NCBI GenBank assembly: GCA_963823495.1
Contig: CAWGLV010000001.1
Span: 1,426,001-1,490,000 of the forward strand
Direction: 5' to 3'
From: DATDAH01 sp963823495
GTDB lineage: Bacteria; Actinomycetota; Acidimicrobiia; Acidimicrobiales; DATDAH01
DNA: 64,000 nucleotides
The notes below the pieces were generated by a model. It was not told where the DNA came from and made no database searches. It was given only the letters and a program-made list of their open reading frames with translations. A program made the position numbers and the translations under genes. Positions 49,827 through 57,734 of the stretch are shown here, one piece after another. Each line of letters opens with the position of its first letter. Within the stretch, counting starts at the first letter, position 1.

Positions 49827-51400
49827 GGCGCGACCGGCTCGATGCCGAGGTCCTCGGTCGGCTCGAAGCCGGTCTCGTGGATCACCACCTCGCCCCGGCT
49901 CGGCATGAGCCTGAGGACCAGGCCCGCGGTCACCAGGACCACCGCGGCGGCGAACCAGAACACGGGCGCCATCGCGTCGGTGAAGGCGCGCTGGGCGGCG
50001 TCGGTGATCTGGGTCCCGAACCCGGCGGGCGCCCGTTGGGCCACGGCCAACGCCGAGCCGACACCCTCCCGGATGGCGGACGCGGCCTCGGGTGGGGCGG
50101 CGGCGAGGTCGAGGTCGAGGGCCGAGCGGTAGCCCGAGGACAGGATGCTGCCGAGGACGGCCACCCCCAGCGCCCCCCCGACCTCTCGGCTGGTGTCGTT
50201 CACCGCCGAGCCCACGCCGGCCTTGGCCAGGGGCATCGACTCCATGACCGCGCCCGTGGCGGGCGCCGTGGTCATCGACATCCCGCCACCCAGCAGCATC
50301 AGGCCGACGGCGACCTGGAGGTAGGGCGAGCCGACCGCCAGGAACGACAGAGAGAAGAGGCCGATGGCGACGGTGGTGAGGCCGGCGGCCATGACCTTGT
50401 CCCGCCCCCATCGTTCGGCGAACCCGGCGCTGCGGGGGGCGAAGACGATCATCATGGCGGCCATCGGCAAGGTGGCCAGGCCGGCCTCCAGGGGCGAGTA
50501 GCCGAGCACGAACTGCAGGTACTGGGTGGCCACGAAGAAGGTCCCGAACATGGCGAAGAACGTCAGGCCGATCGTGCCCGTGCCCATCGAGAAGCGGGCG
50601 TCGCCGAACTGCTCCATGGGCAGCATGGGCTCGTCGGTGTGCTGTTCCCAGCGCACGAACGCCACCCCCAGGACCAGGGTCACGGCGAAGAGCCCGAGGG
50701 TGAGCGGGTCGGTCCAGCCGATCTCGGGGCCCTCGATGATGGCGTAGAGCAGGGCGAAGAGACCGACCATCGACAGGAGGCCGCCGACGGGATCCAGTCG
50801 GCGCTGCCGGGGGTCCCGCGAGGTCGGCACGAGGAGGGCGCCCGAGATGAGCGCGACGGCCACGATCGGGAGGTTGACGAGGAAGACCGAGCCGAACCAG
50901 AAGTGCTCGAGCAGGAACCCACTCAGGACCGGGCCGAGGGCGGCGCCGGCCCCGGCGAAGCCGGCCCAGATGGCGATGGCCCTGGAGCGCTCCTGGGGCG
51001 GGAACACGTTGGTGATGATCGACAGGGTGGCGGGCATGATCATCGCCGCACCCACGCCCATGATCGATCGGGTGGCGATGAGGTGCCACGGCTCGGTGGC
51101 GAAGACGGCGATCAGCGAGCCCAGGGCGAAGATGCCCAGACCGCCCTGGAGCATCCCCTTCCGGCCGAAGCGGTCACCGAGGGCCCCCATGGGCAGGAGC
51201 AGGCCCGCGAAGACGAGTGCGTAGGCGTCCACGATCCACTGGAGCTCGGCGCTGGTCGCCCCGGTGTCGCCCACGATGGTGGGGAGGGCGACGTTGAGGG
51301 CGGAGTTGCCGGCCACGACGAGGACGAGGCTCAGGTTCATGACGGCCAGTACGCCGTAGCGGCGGTCGTGGGTGGATGCGGCGTCGGTGGGCGGGGCCAC
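49823..51400 (-). CDS. MFS multidrug exporter, DHA2 (14-TM) family
   Basis: 525 aa, 14 predicted membrane helices. Landmarks: LVVAGNSALNVALPTIVGDT, LQWIVDAYALVFAGLLLPMG, GALGDRFGRKGMLQGGLGIF (motif A), GVGAAMIMPATLSIITNVFP and AGAALGPVLSGFLLEHFWFG (motif C), typical of EmrB/QacA-type exporters. A repressor gene overlaps its 3' end by 4 nt. It should be expressed only when the TetR partner senses its ligand. Confidence 0.94.
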   Translation of the reverse strand: MAPPTDAASTHDRRYGVLAVMNLSLVLVVAGNSALNVALPTIVGDTGATSAELQWIVDAYALVFAGLLLPMGALGDRFGRKGMLQGGLGIFALGSLIAVFATEPWHLIATRSIMGVGAAMIMPATLSIITNVFPPQERSRAIAIWAGFAGAGAALGPVLSGFLLEHFWFGSVFLVNLPIVAVALISGALLVPTSRDPRQRRLDPVGGLLSMVGLFALLYAIIEGPEIGWTDPLTLGLFAVTLVLGVAFVRWEQHTDEPMLPMEQFGDARFSMGTGTIGLTFFAMFGTFFVATQYLQFVLGYSPLEAGLATLPMAAMMIVFAPRSAGFAERWGRDKVMAAGLTTVAIGLFSLSFLAVGSPYLQVAVGLMLLGGGMSMTTAPATGAVMESMPLAKAGVGSAVNDTSREVGGALGVAVLGSILSSGYRSALDLDLAAAPPEAASAIREGVGSALAVAQRAPAGFGTQITDAAQRAFTDAMAPVFWFAAAVVLVTAGLVLRLMPSRGEVVIHETGFEPTEDLGIEPVAP

Positions 51401-51433
51401 GGGGTCCTCCGGACAGGGCTCGATCAGCGTCGA

Positions 51434-51458
51434 TCGCTACGCTACGGTAGCGTAGCGA
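51434..51458. promoter_or_regulatory. 25-bp perfect palindrome, likely operator of TetR-MFS operon
   Basis: Arms TCGCTACGCTAC / GTAGCGTAGCGA flank one central G at 51446. It lies 34-58 nt before the MFS ATG and is the natural autoregulatory operator of the TetR at the end of the operon. The internal direct repeat CGCTACGCTAC could let two dimers bind. Confidence 0.8.
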
Positions 51459-51541
51459 AAGGTGCGACGCCGTTCGGGGTGACGTCGGGCACATGGTGGT
51501 CACCGCGGCGATCCGGCCGGCGGGCGGCGGGGACTCGGGGC

Positions 51542-52198
51542 TCAGCCGGCGAGCGGCAGGTCGGCCAGGGGGGCGAAGCGCTCGTCGCCGGTGGCCAGGC
51601 CGTGGAGGCGGCGCCGGGTGCGGGAGCACACCTGGCGCACGGCGGCGGGGGTCATGTCCCGGATGGCGGCCACGGTGACCGACGGCGAGGGATCGCCCAT
51701 GGCCGCCTGGACCTCGACCTCCAGCAGGATCGCCCGGTCCCGGGCACTGGCGACCATGGTCAGTCCCTCGCGGACCAGGGCCACGAGCGGCCACTCACCG
51801 GCCAGCCCGTCGAGCACCGCCATGAGGTCGGGCTCGTCGCCCGCGGCCTCCGGCGGGGCCGGGCGGTCGAGCACGGCCTCGTCGAGGGTGTCGGTGTGCT
51901 GGCCGACGAACCGGCTCACCACCTGACGGACGCGGTGGTAGGCCCACTGCCATGGCGTCGCCCCGCCGTCGGCCCGCCAGGCGGAGGCCACGCCGGCCAG
52001 CATGATGCAGACGTCGATGACCAGCGGATCCAACTCGTCCCGGTCGATGTCGTGGATCCCGATATCGGCCAGGTGGGTCCGCACCGCGCTGCCGATGGGG
52101 CCGCTGAACTCCGCGGCCAGCACGAAGGCGGCCCGGCCCTCGCCTGCGGCCAGCTGCGTCATCAGACACTCCAACCGCTCACGCCGGTTCCTCTCCAT
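51542..52198 (-). CDS. Sigma-factor-like protein
   Basis: 218 aa, ATG 52198 after GGAGGA. The N-terminal part (LVIDVCIMLAGVASAWRADG, ATPWQWAYHRVRQVVSRFVG) resembles a shortened sigma region 2, and the C-terminal part (ARDRAILLEVEVQAAM, VTVAAIRDMTPAAVRQVCSR, TRRRLHGL) resembles region 4 with its HTH. The middle is an acidic linker (EAAGDEPDLMAVLDGLAGEW). Region 2 is weakly conserved, so it might be a divergent ECF-like factor or an HTH regulator. It sits next to a protein of unknown function on the same strand. Confidence 0.6.
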   Translation of the reverse strand: MERNRRERLECLMTQLAAGEGRAAFVLAAEFSGPIGSAVRTHLADIGIHDIDRDELDPLVIDVCIMLAGVASAWRADGGATPWQWAYHRVRQVVSRFVGQHTDTLDEAVLDRPAPPEAAGDEPDLMAVLDGLAGEWPLVALVREGLTMVASARDRAILLEVEVQAAMGDPSPSVTVAAIRDMTPAAVRQVCSRTRRRLHGLATGDERFAPLADLPLAG

Positions 52199-52266
52199 GT
52201 CCCCATCCTCCGCAGGGGGTGGGACACCATCCCGGGCCGGGGCGTGGGTTACGCCCGCCTCAGCCC

Positions 52267-52797
52267 CTAGCCGTCCGACCGGGACAGGGGCTCGTGGCCG
52301 AGGGCGGCGAAGAGGGCGGCGATCTGCGCGATCGGTGCGGCCCGGCGCGGCGGGCGGCGGGCCGCGGACTCCCGTCCCAACCGGATGGTGGGCCAGGCGG
52401 CCCAGACGTCCTCCCACCAGGCCTCGACGACCGCCTCGTCCCCACTGGAGTGCACCTCCAGGACGACAGGGGTGAGCAGCGGGCCGTTCCAGCGGTAGCG
52501 CCGGGCCGCGTCGACCCGACGGTGGGCCACGTCGGCCTCGGCCAGTTCGGTGCGGATCGCTTCCCGGTCGGCGAGGGCCACGCCGCGGGCGGCCACCGCG
52601 TCCCGCAGCGGCCGGACCGACAGGTCGGGCAGGTCGAGATCGTCGGTCACCTCCAGGTACGGCCCCGACACCGCCACCAGGCGGCACCGGCTGGATGACC
52701 ACGCCCGCAGCCGGCCGGTCGTCACCACCGAGCCCGCCCAGTCGTCCACTGTGGCCCAGAAGCCCTCGGCGGTCCCGGTTCGGCTCGTGCGGCTCAC
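52267..52797 (-). CDS. Hypothetical protein
   Basis: 176 aa, GTG start. No recognised domain. It begins MSRTSRTGTAEGFWATVDDW, has a beta-rich centre (VVTTGRLRAWSSSRCRLVAV, PYLEVTDDLDLPDLSV), a Trp-rich stretch (EAWWEDVWAAWPTIRLGRES) and ends with a basic tail. It lies 68 bp upstream of the sigma-like gene in the same direction and might be its partner, for example an anti-sigma-like or substrate protein; this is only a positional hint. Confidence 0.55.
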   Translation of the reverse strand: MSRTSRTGTAEGFWATVDDWAGSVVTTGRLRAWSSSRCRLVAVSGPYLEVTDDLDLPDLSVRPLRDAVAARGVALADREAIRTELAEADVAHRRVDAARRYRWNGPLLTPVVLEVHSSGDEAVVEAWWEDVWAAWPTIRLGRESAARRPPRRAAPIAQIAALFAALGHEPLSRSDG

Positions 52798-52842
52798 GGC
52801 CCCATTTCACCCGCTGAGCGGACCCGCACGCGAAGCGACCCG

Positions 52843-52848
52843 TAGGCT
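52843..52848 (+). promoter_or_regulatory. Leaderless-type -10 hexamer for adenosine deaminase
   Basis: TAGGCT ends 9 nt before the ATG at 52858; no Shine-Dalgarno is visible. Confidence 0.45.
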
Positions 52849-52857
52849 CCTCGCCCG

Positions 52858-53871
52858 ATGACCGACGAGGAGCGGTTCCGGAACCGACCCAAGGTGGTGC
52901 TCCACGACCACCTCGATGGCGGCGTGCGCCCGGCGACGGTGATCGAGCTGGCCGAGGTCCAGGGGGTCGACCTGCCCGTCCGCGACGTCACCGGGTTGGG
53001 CGAGTGGTTCACCCTCCGCCCGGGCATGTCGTTCGAGGAGGCCTGGTCACGGTTCCACCTCGTGATCCGCCTCCTGCAGGACGCCGACTCGCTGCGTCGG
53101 GTCGCCCGGGAGGCGGTCGAGGATGTCGCCGCGGACGGTGTCGTCTACCTCGAGACCCGCTTCGGTCCGCTCAGCCACCAGCGCTCGGGCCTGACCGCGG
53201 ACGAGGTCATGGCCGCGGTGACCGCCGGACTCGCGGACGGCGAGGCGGCCACCGGCACCGTCGCCCGGCTGATCGTCTGCGGCATCCGGGAGGACGGGCC
53301 GATCCTCGGCCTGGAAGCCGCCCGCCTGGCGGTGGCCTGGTCCGAGGGTGGGGTGGTCGGCTACGACATCGCCGGCGCGGAGGTGGGCCGGCCGGCCGCC
53401 GACTTCGCCGATGCGTACGCAGTCGTGGGCGAGGCCGGGCTGGGCCGCACCGTGCATGCGGGGGAGATGGACGGCATCCCGAGCGTGGCCTCGGCCCTCA
53501 CCGTCGACCCGGACCGCATCGGCCACGGCTGGCGCCTCGAGGACGACCTCGACGGCCCCGTCGCCCGGGAGGTCCGAGACCGGCGGCTGCCCCTCGAGGT
53601 CTGCGTGACCTCCAACGCCTGCCTCGGCCTGCCGGTGAGCCGGCACCCGGTGCGTCGCCTGGTCGAGGCCGGCTTCGTGGTCACCGCCAACCCGGACGAC
53701 CGGGCCATCACCACCACCAGCACCTCACGGGAGCTCGCCCTGTGGGCCGAGCACCACGGCTTCACCGACGCCGAGCTGGCCACCGTCCAGCACGCCGCGG
53801 TGGGCGCCGCCTTCTGTGACGAGGCCACCCGCGCCGCCGTCGCCGCCCAGGTCACCGCCGGCTGGCCCTGA
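52858..53871 (+). CDS. add: Adenosine deaminase
   Basis: 337 aa. Zinc site H16/H18 in KVVLHDHLDGGVRPATVIEL, the conserved Gly-Glu region VHAGEMDGIPSVASAL, the DRIGHGWRL helix, and the C-terminal TSNACLGLPVSRHPVRRLV with TANPDDRAITTTS containing the catalytic Asp residues. Converts adenosine to inosine in purine salvage. Length and motif order are normal. Possibly leaderless, with TAGGCT 9 nt upstream. It converges on the DUF3039 gene. Confidence 0.93.
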   Translation: MTDEERFRNRPKVVLHDHLDGGVRPATVIELAEVQGVDLPVRDVTGLGEWFTLRPGMSFEEAWSRFHLVIRLLQDADSLRRVAREAVEDVAADGVVYLETRFGPLSHQRSGLTADEVMAAVTAGLADGEAATGTVARLIVCGIREDGPILGLEAARLAVAWSEGGVVGYDIAGAEVGRPAADFADAYAVVGEAGLGRTVHAGEMDGIPSVASALTVDPDRIGHGWRLEDDLDGPVAREVRDRRLPLEVCVTSNACLGLPVSRHPVRRLVEAGFVVTANPDDRAITTTSTSRELALWAEHHGFTDAELATVQHAAVGAAFCDEATRAAVAAQVTAGWP

Positions 53872-53886
53872 GCCGCGAGGGTGGGG

Positions 53887-54120
53887 CTAGTTGGCGCCCC
53901 CGCGTCCGGCCTTGATCTGGTCGAGGACCGCCTTGCAGGGCTCACAGACCGGGTAGCGGTCGGGGTCCCGGGTGGGGACGAAGACCACACCGCAGAGCGC
54001 GGTGATGGCTTCGCCGGTCACATAGGCCCGGTTCACGTCGGCGGCCGGGGCGATGTGGGCCACATCGGGCTCACCGGTGTCGGTGGAGACCTGGTCGGGC
54101 GCGAGGGCGGTGGTGCTCAT
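53887..54120 (-). CDS. DUF3039 protein
   Basis: 77 aa. The C-terminal half carries the DUF3039 pattern TALCGVVFVPTRDPDRYPVC followed by EPCKAVLDQIK: three cysteines in the arrangement C-x17-C-x2-C, suggesting a small zinc ribbon. Such proteins are restricted to actinobacteria and have no known role. ATG 54120. It follows the DinB-like gene on the same strand with 2 bp between them, so the two are probably co-transcribed. Confidence 0.85.
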   Translation of the reverse strand: MSTTALAPDQVSTDTGEPDVAHIAPAADVNRAYVTGEAITALCGVVFVPTRDPDRYPVCEPCKAVLDQIKAGRGGAN

Positions 54121-54122
54121 CG

Positions 54123-54785
54123 TCAGGCGGGCTCGACGAGGTCGGTGGCCCGGGGCGGGAAGACCGGGACGAGGGCGACGTAGGGCTCCGGATCGGCGAC
54201 GGTCCAGCGCCAGGCCCGGACCTGCTGCGGGCTGCGCCGGCCCACCACGGCCCGGCAGAGCTCGAAGGGGTCCACGACCACGGCGCACTCCGTGGTGTCC
54301 CCGCCCGACCCGACGGCGGCGGGTCGGAGGTCGGCCTGCTCGAACTGGCGCTCGGCGTGGGCCCGAGCCCGTCGGGCCACCCAGTCGGCCGTCTCGCCGA
54401 CCCGGTCCCCTGCCCGGTCGACCGCTCCCCGGACGTCGTGCAGGTGGGTCCAGAGGTCGATGACCATCCGGGGGTCGATGTCGTCGCCCAAGGGGGTCAG
54501 GGCGTCGCGCAGCCGGGGGGCGGCGGCGTCCCATTCGTCGAGGATCTCGGTGAGGCTGCGCTCGGCCCGCTCGGCGACCTGGCGGGCGGTCCACGGGTCC
54601 GTGGTCACCCCGTCGAGCCTTCCGCCGAGGATGTCGGCGGCCACGCCCGCCTGGTGGGCGTACACCTCGCGGACGGTCCAGTCGGGACAGGCGGGAACGG
54701 CCAGTTCGGCCTCCTCGCCGGTCAACCCGCGACCGAGGGCGCTGAAGGAGGCCTGCCCGGCGACCCAGTGGTCGAGGGGACCCAT
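54123..54785 (-). CDS. Maleylpyruvate isomerase/DinB-like (mycothiol-dependent type) protein
   Basis: 220 aa. Four-helix DinB/MDMPI fold: GPLDHWVAGQASFSALGRGL, CPDWTVREVYAHQAGVAADI (first metal His), MVIDLWTHLHDVRGAVDRAG (His pair) and a C-terminal sterol-carrier-like tail (WTVADPEPYVALVP). Members with the W-T-V-R-x-x-x-x-H motif are often mycothiol-dependent isomerases or S-transferases. ATG 54785 lies 8 nt after the palindromic hexamer shared with the exporter gene. Substrate unknown. Confidence 0.8.
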   Translation of the reverse strand: MGPLDHWVAGQASFSALGRGLTGEEAELAVPACPDWTVREVYAHQAGVAADILGGRLDGVTTDPWTARQVAERAERSLTEILDEWDAAAPRLRDALTPLGDDIDPRMVIDLWTHLHDVRGAVDRAGDRVGETADWVARRARAHAERQFEQADLRPAAVGSGGDTTECAVVVDPFELCRAVVGRRSPQQVRAWRWTVADPEPYVALVPVFPPRATDLVEPA

Positions 54786-54793
54786 GGCGACCA

Positions 54794-54803
54794 ACCCTAG
54801 GGT
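54794..54803. promoter_or_regulatory. Palindromic bidirectional -10 element ACCCTAGGGT
   Basis: The same TAGGGT hexamer can be read on both strands, each ending 8 nt before a start codon: ATG 54785 leftward and GTG 54812 rightward. The start codons are only 26 bp apart and neither gene has a Shine-Dalgarno, so one 10-bp palindrome appears to serve two leaderless genes. Confidence 0.6.
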
Positions 54804-54811
54804 CTGCATCC

Positions 54812-55669
54812 GTGGTGGCGGTCCTCCTCGGCCTGGCGGCCTCAGCCTCATTCTCCTGCGCCGACTTCTTCGGCGGCCTGGCCGCGCGCCGCAGCAGCAC
54901 ATGGCTCAGCGTCCTGGCCAACCAGGCCGTGGGGCTGGTCCCCCTGACCGTCTACCTGCTCCTGGTCCTCGACGGTGGCCCGACCTCCGGCGATGTCGTC
55001 TTGAGCGTGGTCGCCGGGTTCGCCTCGGTCGCCGGCCTCGGCCTGCTGTTCGGCGGCTTCGCCGTCGGTCGGATGGCCGTGGTGGCGCCGGTGAGCGCCG
55101 GGGTCGGCGGTGTCCTGCCCATCCTCTGGGGTCTCCTGCAGGGCGAGCGTCCCGGGCCACTGGCTCTGCTGGGCGCGGCCATCACCTTGACCGCCGCCGT
55201 GGTGCTGGCCCGCTCGGAGGCCCCGATCGTCGATGCCGAGGTCGATCTCCCCGCCGACGACGCGAAAGCGGCCCTGATGGCCGTCGGTGCCGGCCTGGCC
55301 TTCGGGGTGATCCTGATCTGCTTCTCGGAGGTCAGCGAGGGGGCCGGGCTCTGGCCGCCGATGATCAGCCATCTCGTGGCCATCCCGACCCTGGCGCTGA
55401 TCGTGGCGCTCTCCGGGCAGTCCTTCCGTCCACCCGTGGAGGCCCGGCGGGTCATGGTCGCCAGCGGCTTCTTCGACGCGACGGCCATCGCCCTGCTGGT
55501 GGTGGCCCTGGGCGAGGACCTCGTGACCCTGGTGGCGCCCGCGGCCAACCTCTATCCGGCGGGTACCGCGCTCCTCGCCGCGCTCGTCCTGGGCGAGCAC
55601 CTGCACCGGACCCAGGTCCTGGCGCTGGCTGCCGCGGTGTTCGGGCTGGTGCTGCTCGCGGTCGGCTGA
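54812..55669 (+). CDS. EamA/DMT family transporter
   Basis: 285 aa, ten predicted membrane helices in two repeats: VVAVLLGLAASASFSCADFF, SVVAGFASVAGLGLLFGGFA, VVAPVSAGVGGVLPILWGLL, ITLTAAVVLARSE, then GAGLAFGVILICFSEVSEGA and TLVAPAANLYPAGTALLAAL. These match drug/metabolite exporters of the EamA type. GTG start, leaderless by the symmetric hexamer. It converges with an LLM oxidoreductase gene at a 7-bp palindrome. Confidence 0.9.
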   Translation: MVAVLLGLAASASFSCADFFGGLAARRSSTWLSVLANQAVGLVPLTVYLLLVLDGGPTSGDVVLSVVAGFASVAGLGLLFGGFAVGRMAVVAPVSAGVGGVLPILWGLLQGERPGPLALLGAAITLTAAVVLARSEAPIVDAEVDLPADDAKAALMAVGAGLAFGVILICFSEVSEGAGLWPPMISHLVAIPTLALIVALSGQSFRPPVEARRVMVASGFFDATAIALLVVALGEDLVTLVAPAANLYPAGTALLAALVLGEHLHRTQVLALAAAVFGLVLLAVG

Positions 55670-55683
55670 GCCCCCCGGCTCAG
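55666..55683. terminator. Hairpin made from two convergent stop codons
   Basis: CTGAGCC-CCCC-GGCTCAG: a perfect 7-bp stem with a 4-nt loop, each arm holding one stop codon (55667-55669 and 55680-55682). A compact bidirectional terminator candidate without a T-run. Confidence 0.5.
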
Positions 55684-56552
55684 ACCTTGTGCACGACCTC
55701 GTCGGCGAACTGGTTCAGTGCGTCGAGCTTGTCCTGCAGCGGCTGGGTGTCGGGCCCGGGTTGATAGGCGTCCCTGAAGCCGACGATGGCATCGGTGACG
55801 CCGAGATCCTCCAGGCGGCGGACGCCGTCCACGCTCCAGGCGTCGAAGCTGATGACGTGGATCTCGAAGGGGTCGTTCTCGCGGCCCAGCATGGTCCGCA
55901 ACTCCCGCAGGCGCTCGAGGCAGCGGATCAGCTCGTCGGGGTCTCCGCCGGCGTGCATCCAACCGTCGCCCCGCTCGGCCGCCCGCTTGAGCGCGGCCTC
56001 GCCGTGGCCACCGATCAGGATGGGGATGGGCTCGGTCGGCGTCGGGCTCATCTTGACCGACTGCAGCTGGAAGATCTCGCCGTCGTACTCGTAGTACCCC
56101 TCGGTGGTGAGACCCCGGATGATGTCGATCATCTCGTCCATGCGCTTGCCGCGGCGTTCCCAGGCGACGTCACAGATGTCGTAGTCCTCGGGCCAGGGGC
56201 TGGTGCCCACACCGAAGCCGAACCGGTTGTCGGTCATGACCGCCACCGACCCGGCCTGCTTGGCCACCAGCACCGGGTGCCGGATCGGCAGCTTGACCAC
56301 GAAGGTCGTGAAGCGCAGGGTCTCGGTCACCGCGCCCATCGCCGGGATGAGGGTGAAGGGCTCGATGAACGGCGCGCCGTCGAGGAACTCGCGTCCGCCG
56401 TCCGGGGTGTACGGGTAGGTGGAGTCCGACACCTCCGGGTAGCAGATGCTGTCGGGGACGATGAAGGAGGCGTAGCCGGCCTCCTCCACCGCCTGGGCGA
56501 GGGGCAGGTAGTTGGCGGGATCGGTCATCGACTCCGCGTAGGAGAACCGCAT
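55680..56552 (-). CDS. LLM class (F420-dependent type) oxidoreductase
   Basis: 290 aa. MRFSYAESMTDPANYLPLAQ, a long alpha/beta barrel with FTTFVVKLPIRHPVLVAKQA, AVMTDNRFGFGVGTSPWPED, ILIGGHGEAALKRAAERGDG and WMHAGGDPDELIRCLERL, all in the LLM family order. GFGVGTSPW and the GGHGE motif favour the F420-type branch. Substrate unknown. It shares its strand with the GNAT genes that follow upstream, but the spacing gives no firm operon. Confidence 0.87.
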   Translation of the reverse strand: MRFSYAESMTDPANYLPLAQAVEEAGYASFIVPDSICYPEVSDSTYPYTPDGGREFLDGAPFIEPFTLIPAMGAVTETLRFTTFVVKLPIRHPVLVAKQAGSVAVMTDNRFGFGVGTSPWPEDYDICDVAWERRGKRMDEMIDIIRGLTTEGYYEYDGEIFQLQSVKMSPTPTEPIPILIGGHGEAALKRAAERGDGWMHAGGDPDELIRCLERLRELRTMLGRENDPFEIHVISFDAWSVDGVRRLEDLGVTDAIVGFRDAYQPGPDTQPLQDKLDALNQFADEVVHKV

Positions 56553-56562
56553 GGCCAGTGGT

Positions 56563-57354
56563 CTAGCCGTCGGTGCCCGGCCGGAACCACATGCTCATCC
56601 GCGTGAGGCGCACGTAGCCCATCCGCTCGTACACCGGCTGGCCGGGATCGCTGGCGATCAGGACGGCCGGGAGCGAAGGGTCGGCGAGGGTGGCCGCCCA
56701 CGTGAGGGCCGCGCCGTACCCCTTGCCTCGGTCGTGGTCATGGACGCTCACCCACTCCACGTCGTTGGTGCCGTGGGCCACGTAGACCCCAGCGGTGCCG
56801 ACGGGACGGTCACCCTCGTAGCCGACCCAGAAGCGCACGCCCGTGGTCAGGATCGCGGGGTCGGCCAGAGCGCTCGTACCGCCGGGCATCGGATAGGCCT
56901 CGACGATCGTGGTGAAGAAGGTGGCCAGGGTGTTCTCGTCCCGCACCTCCCGCAGCTCCAACCCGGCGTCCCAGCCGTCCGGCGCCGGCCCGGGAGGTCG
57001 GAACATGAAGGGTGGGTGCCCCATCAGGCTGATGCCGAGGTCGCCCGCGCCGGGGATCGGCCAGCACGAGAGCACCACGAAGGGTCGCTGCGGCGGGTAG
57101 AAGGCCAGGGCGTCGACCACGGCGGCCCGAGCCGCGTCAGCGGTCAGGGGGTGGAGGAGGGTGACGATGTTGTCGAACAGGACGGGCGACTTCCCGTCGG
57201 CCATCGAGGCATCGTCGGTGCGGAGCACCCGTCCGCCCGCCGCCCGGGCGATGACCTCGCTGCGTTCGGCGGTGGCCAGGAGGTAGGCCCGCAGCAGCGA
57301 GTCCTCGGCGGGGGCGTCGGCCTCCCAGCCGGTGGTCAGCTCGTCGGCGCTCAC
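56563..57354 (-). CDS. GNAT family acetyltransferase
   Basis: 263 aa from GTG 57354, which overlaps the upstream stop as GTGA. The C-terminal half shows VGTAGVYVAHGTNDVEWVSV, HDHDRGKGYGAALTWAATLA (R-x-x-G-x-G/A acetyl-CoA loop) and LIASDPGQPVYERMGYVRLT. The first 130 residues form an extra N-terminal domain (LLRAYLLATAERSEVIARAA). Acceptor unknown. It is translated with a small protein of unknown function. Confidence 0.83.
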   Translation of the reverse strand: MSADELTTGWEADAPAEDSLLRAYLLATAERSEVIARAAGGRVLRTDDASMADGKSPVLFDNIVTLLHPLTADAARAAVVDALAFYPPQRPFVVLSCWPIPGAGDLGISLMGHPPFMFRPPGPAPDGWDAGLELREVRDENTLATFFTTIVEAYPMPGGTSALADPAILTTGVRFWVGYEGDRPVGTAGVYVAHGTNDVEWVSVHDHDRGKGYGAALTWAATLADPSLPAVLIASDPGQPVYERMGYVRLTRMSMWFRPGTDG

Positions 57355-57704
57355 GGCGGCCCGGCCGCGGCCAACTGGTCGAGGAGTGCCTCGCCGTCGT
57401 CGCCCAAGCGGGCCAGGAGGGCGTCGGCGGCGGGGTCGTCGACCTCCGCGGTGAGGCCCACGCACCAGGCGAGGAGGCACTCCTCGCCGTCGTCGCGGAT
57501 GGTGAGGGTCTGCTCGACCCGGTCCACGCCGGGGACCGTGAGGCGCCGGACGTGGCGCCATGGTGCCTCGACCGACAGGTCTGCCGCGTTGGTCCCGAGC
57601 TGCTCGACCAGCCTCGCCCAGGCCGCATCCCGGGGGACGCCGAGGTGTCGTTCACGCATCGTCGTGCGCCACGGCCCGATGGCCGGCGCGGGCGGGGGGG
57701 CCAT
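57351..57704 (-). CDS. Small hypothetical protein, coupled to GNAT
   Basis: 117 aa. It begins MAPPPAPAIGPWRTTMRERH, has a central beta-rich segment (RLTVPGVDRVEQTLTIRDDG, CLLAWCVGLTAEVDD) and a C-terminal helix (ADALLARLGDDGEALLDQLA), perhaps a small SRPBCC-like fold. TACGCT lies 6 nt before the ATG, facing the hexamer of the divergent gene, and the stop overlaps the GNAT start by 4 nt. Function unknown. Confidence 0.65.
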   Translation of the reverse strand: MAPPPAPAIGPWRTTMRERHLGVPRDAAWARLVEQLGTNAADLSVEAPWRHVRRLTVPGVDRVEQTLTIRDDGEECLLAWCVGLTAEVDDPAADALLARLGDDGEALLDQLAAAGPP

Positions 57705-57710
57705 GGCCCG

Positions 57711-57728
57711 AGCGTAGGGCCGTACGAT
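57711..57728. promoter_or_regulatory. Back-to-back leaderless -10 hexamers of a divergent gene pair
   Basis: Leftward TACGCT (57716-57711) and rightward TACGAT (57723-57728) each end 6 nt before a start codon (ATG 57704 and GTG 57735). The two start codons are only 30 bp apart. Confidence 0.5.
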
Positions 57729-57734
57729 CCGCCT

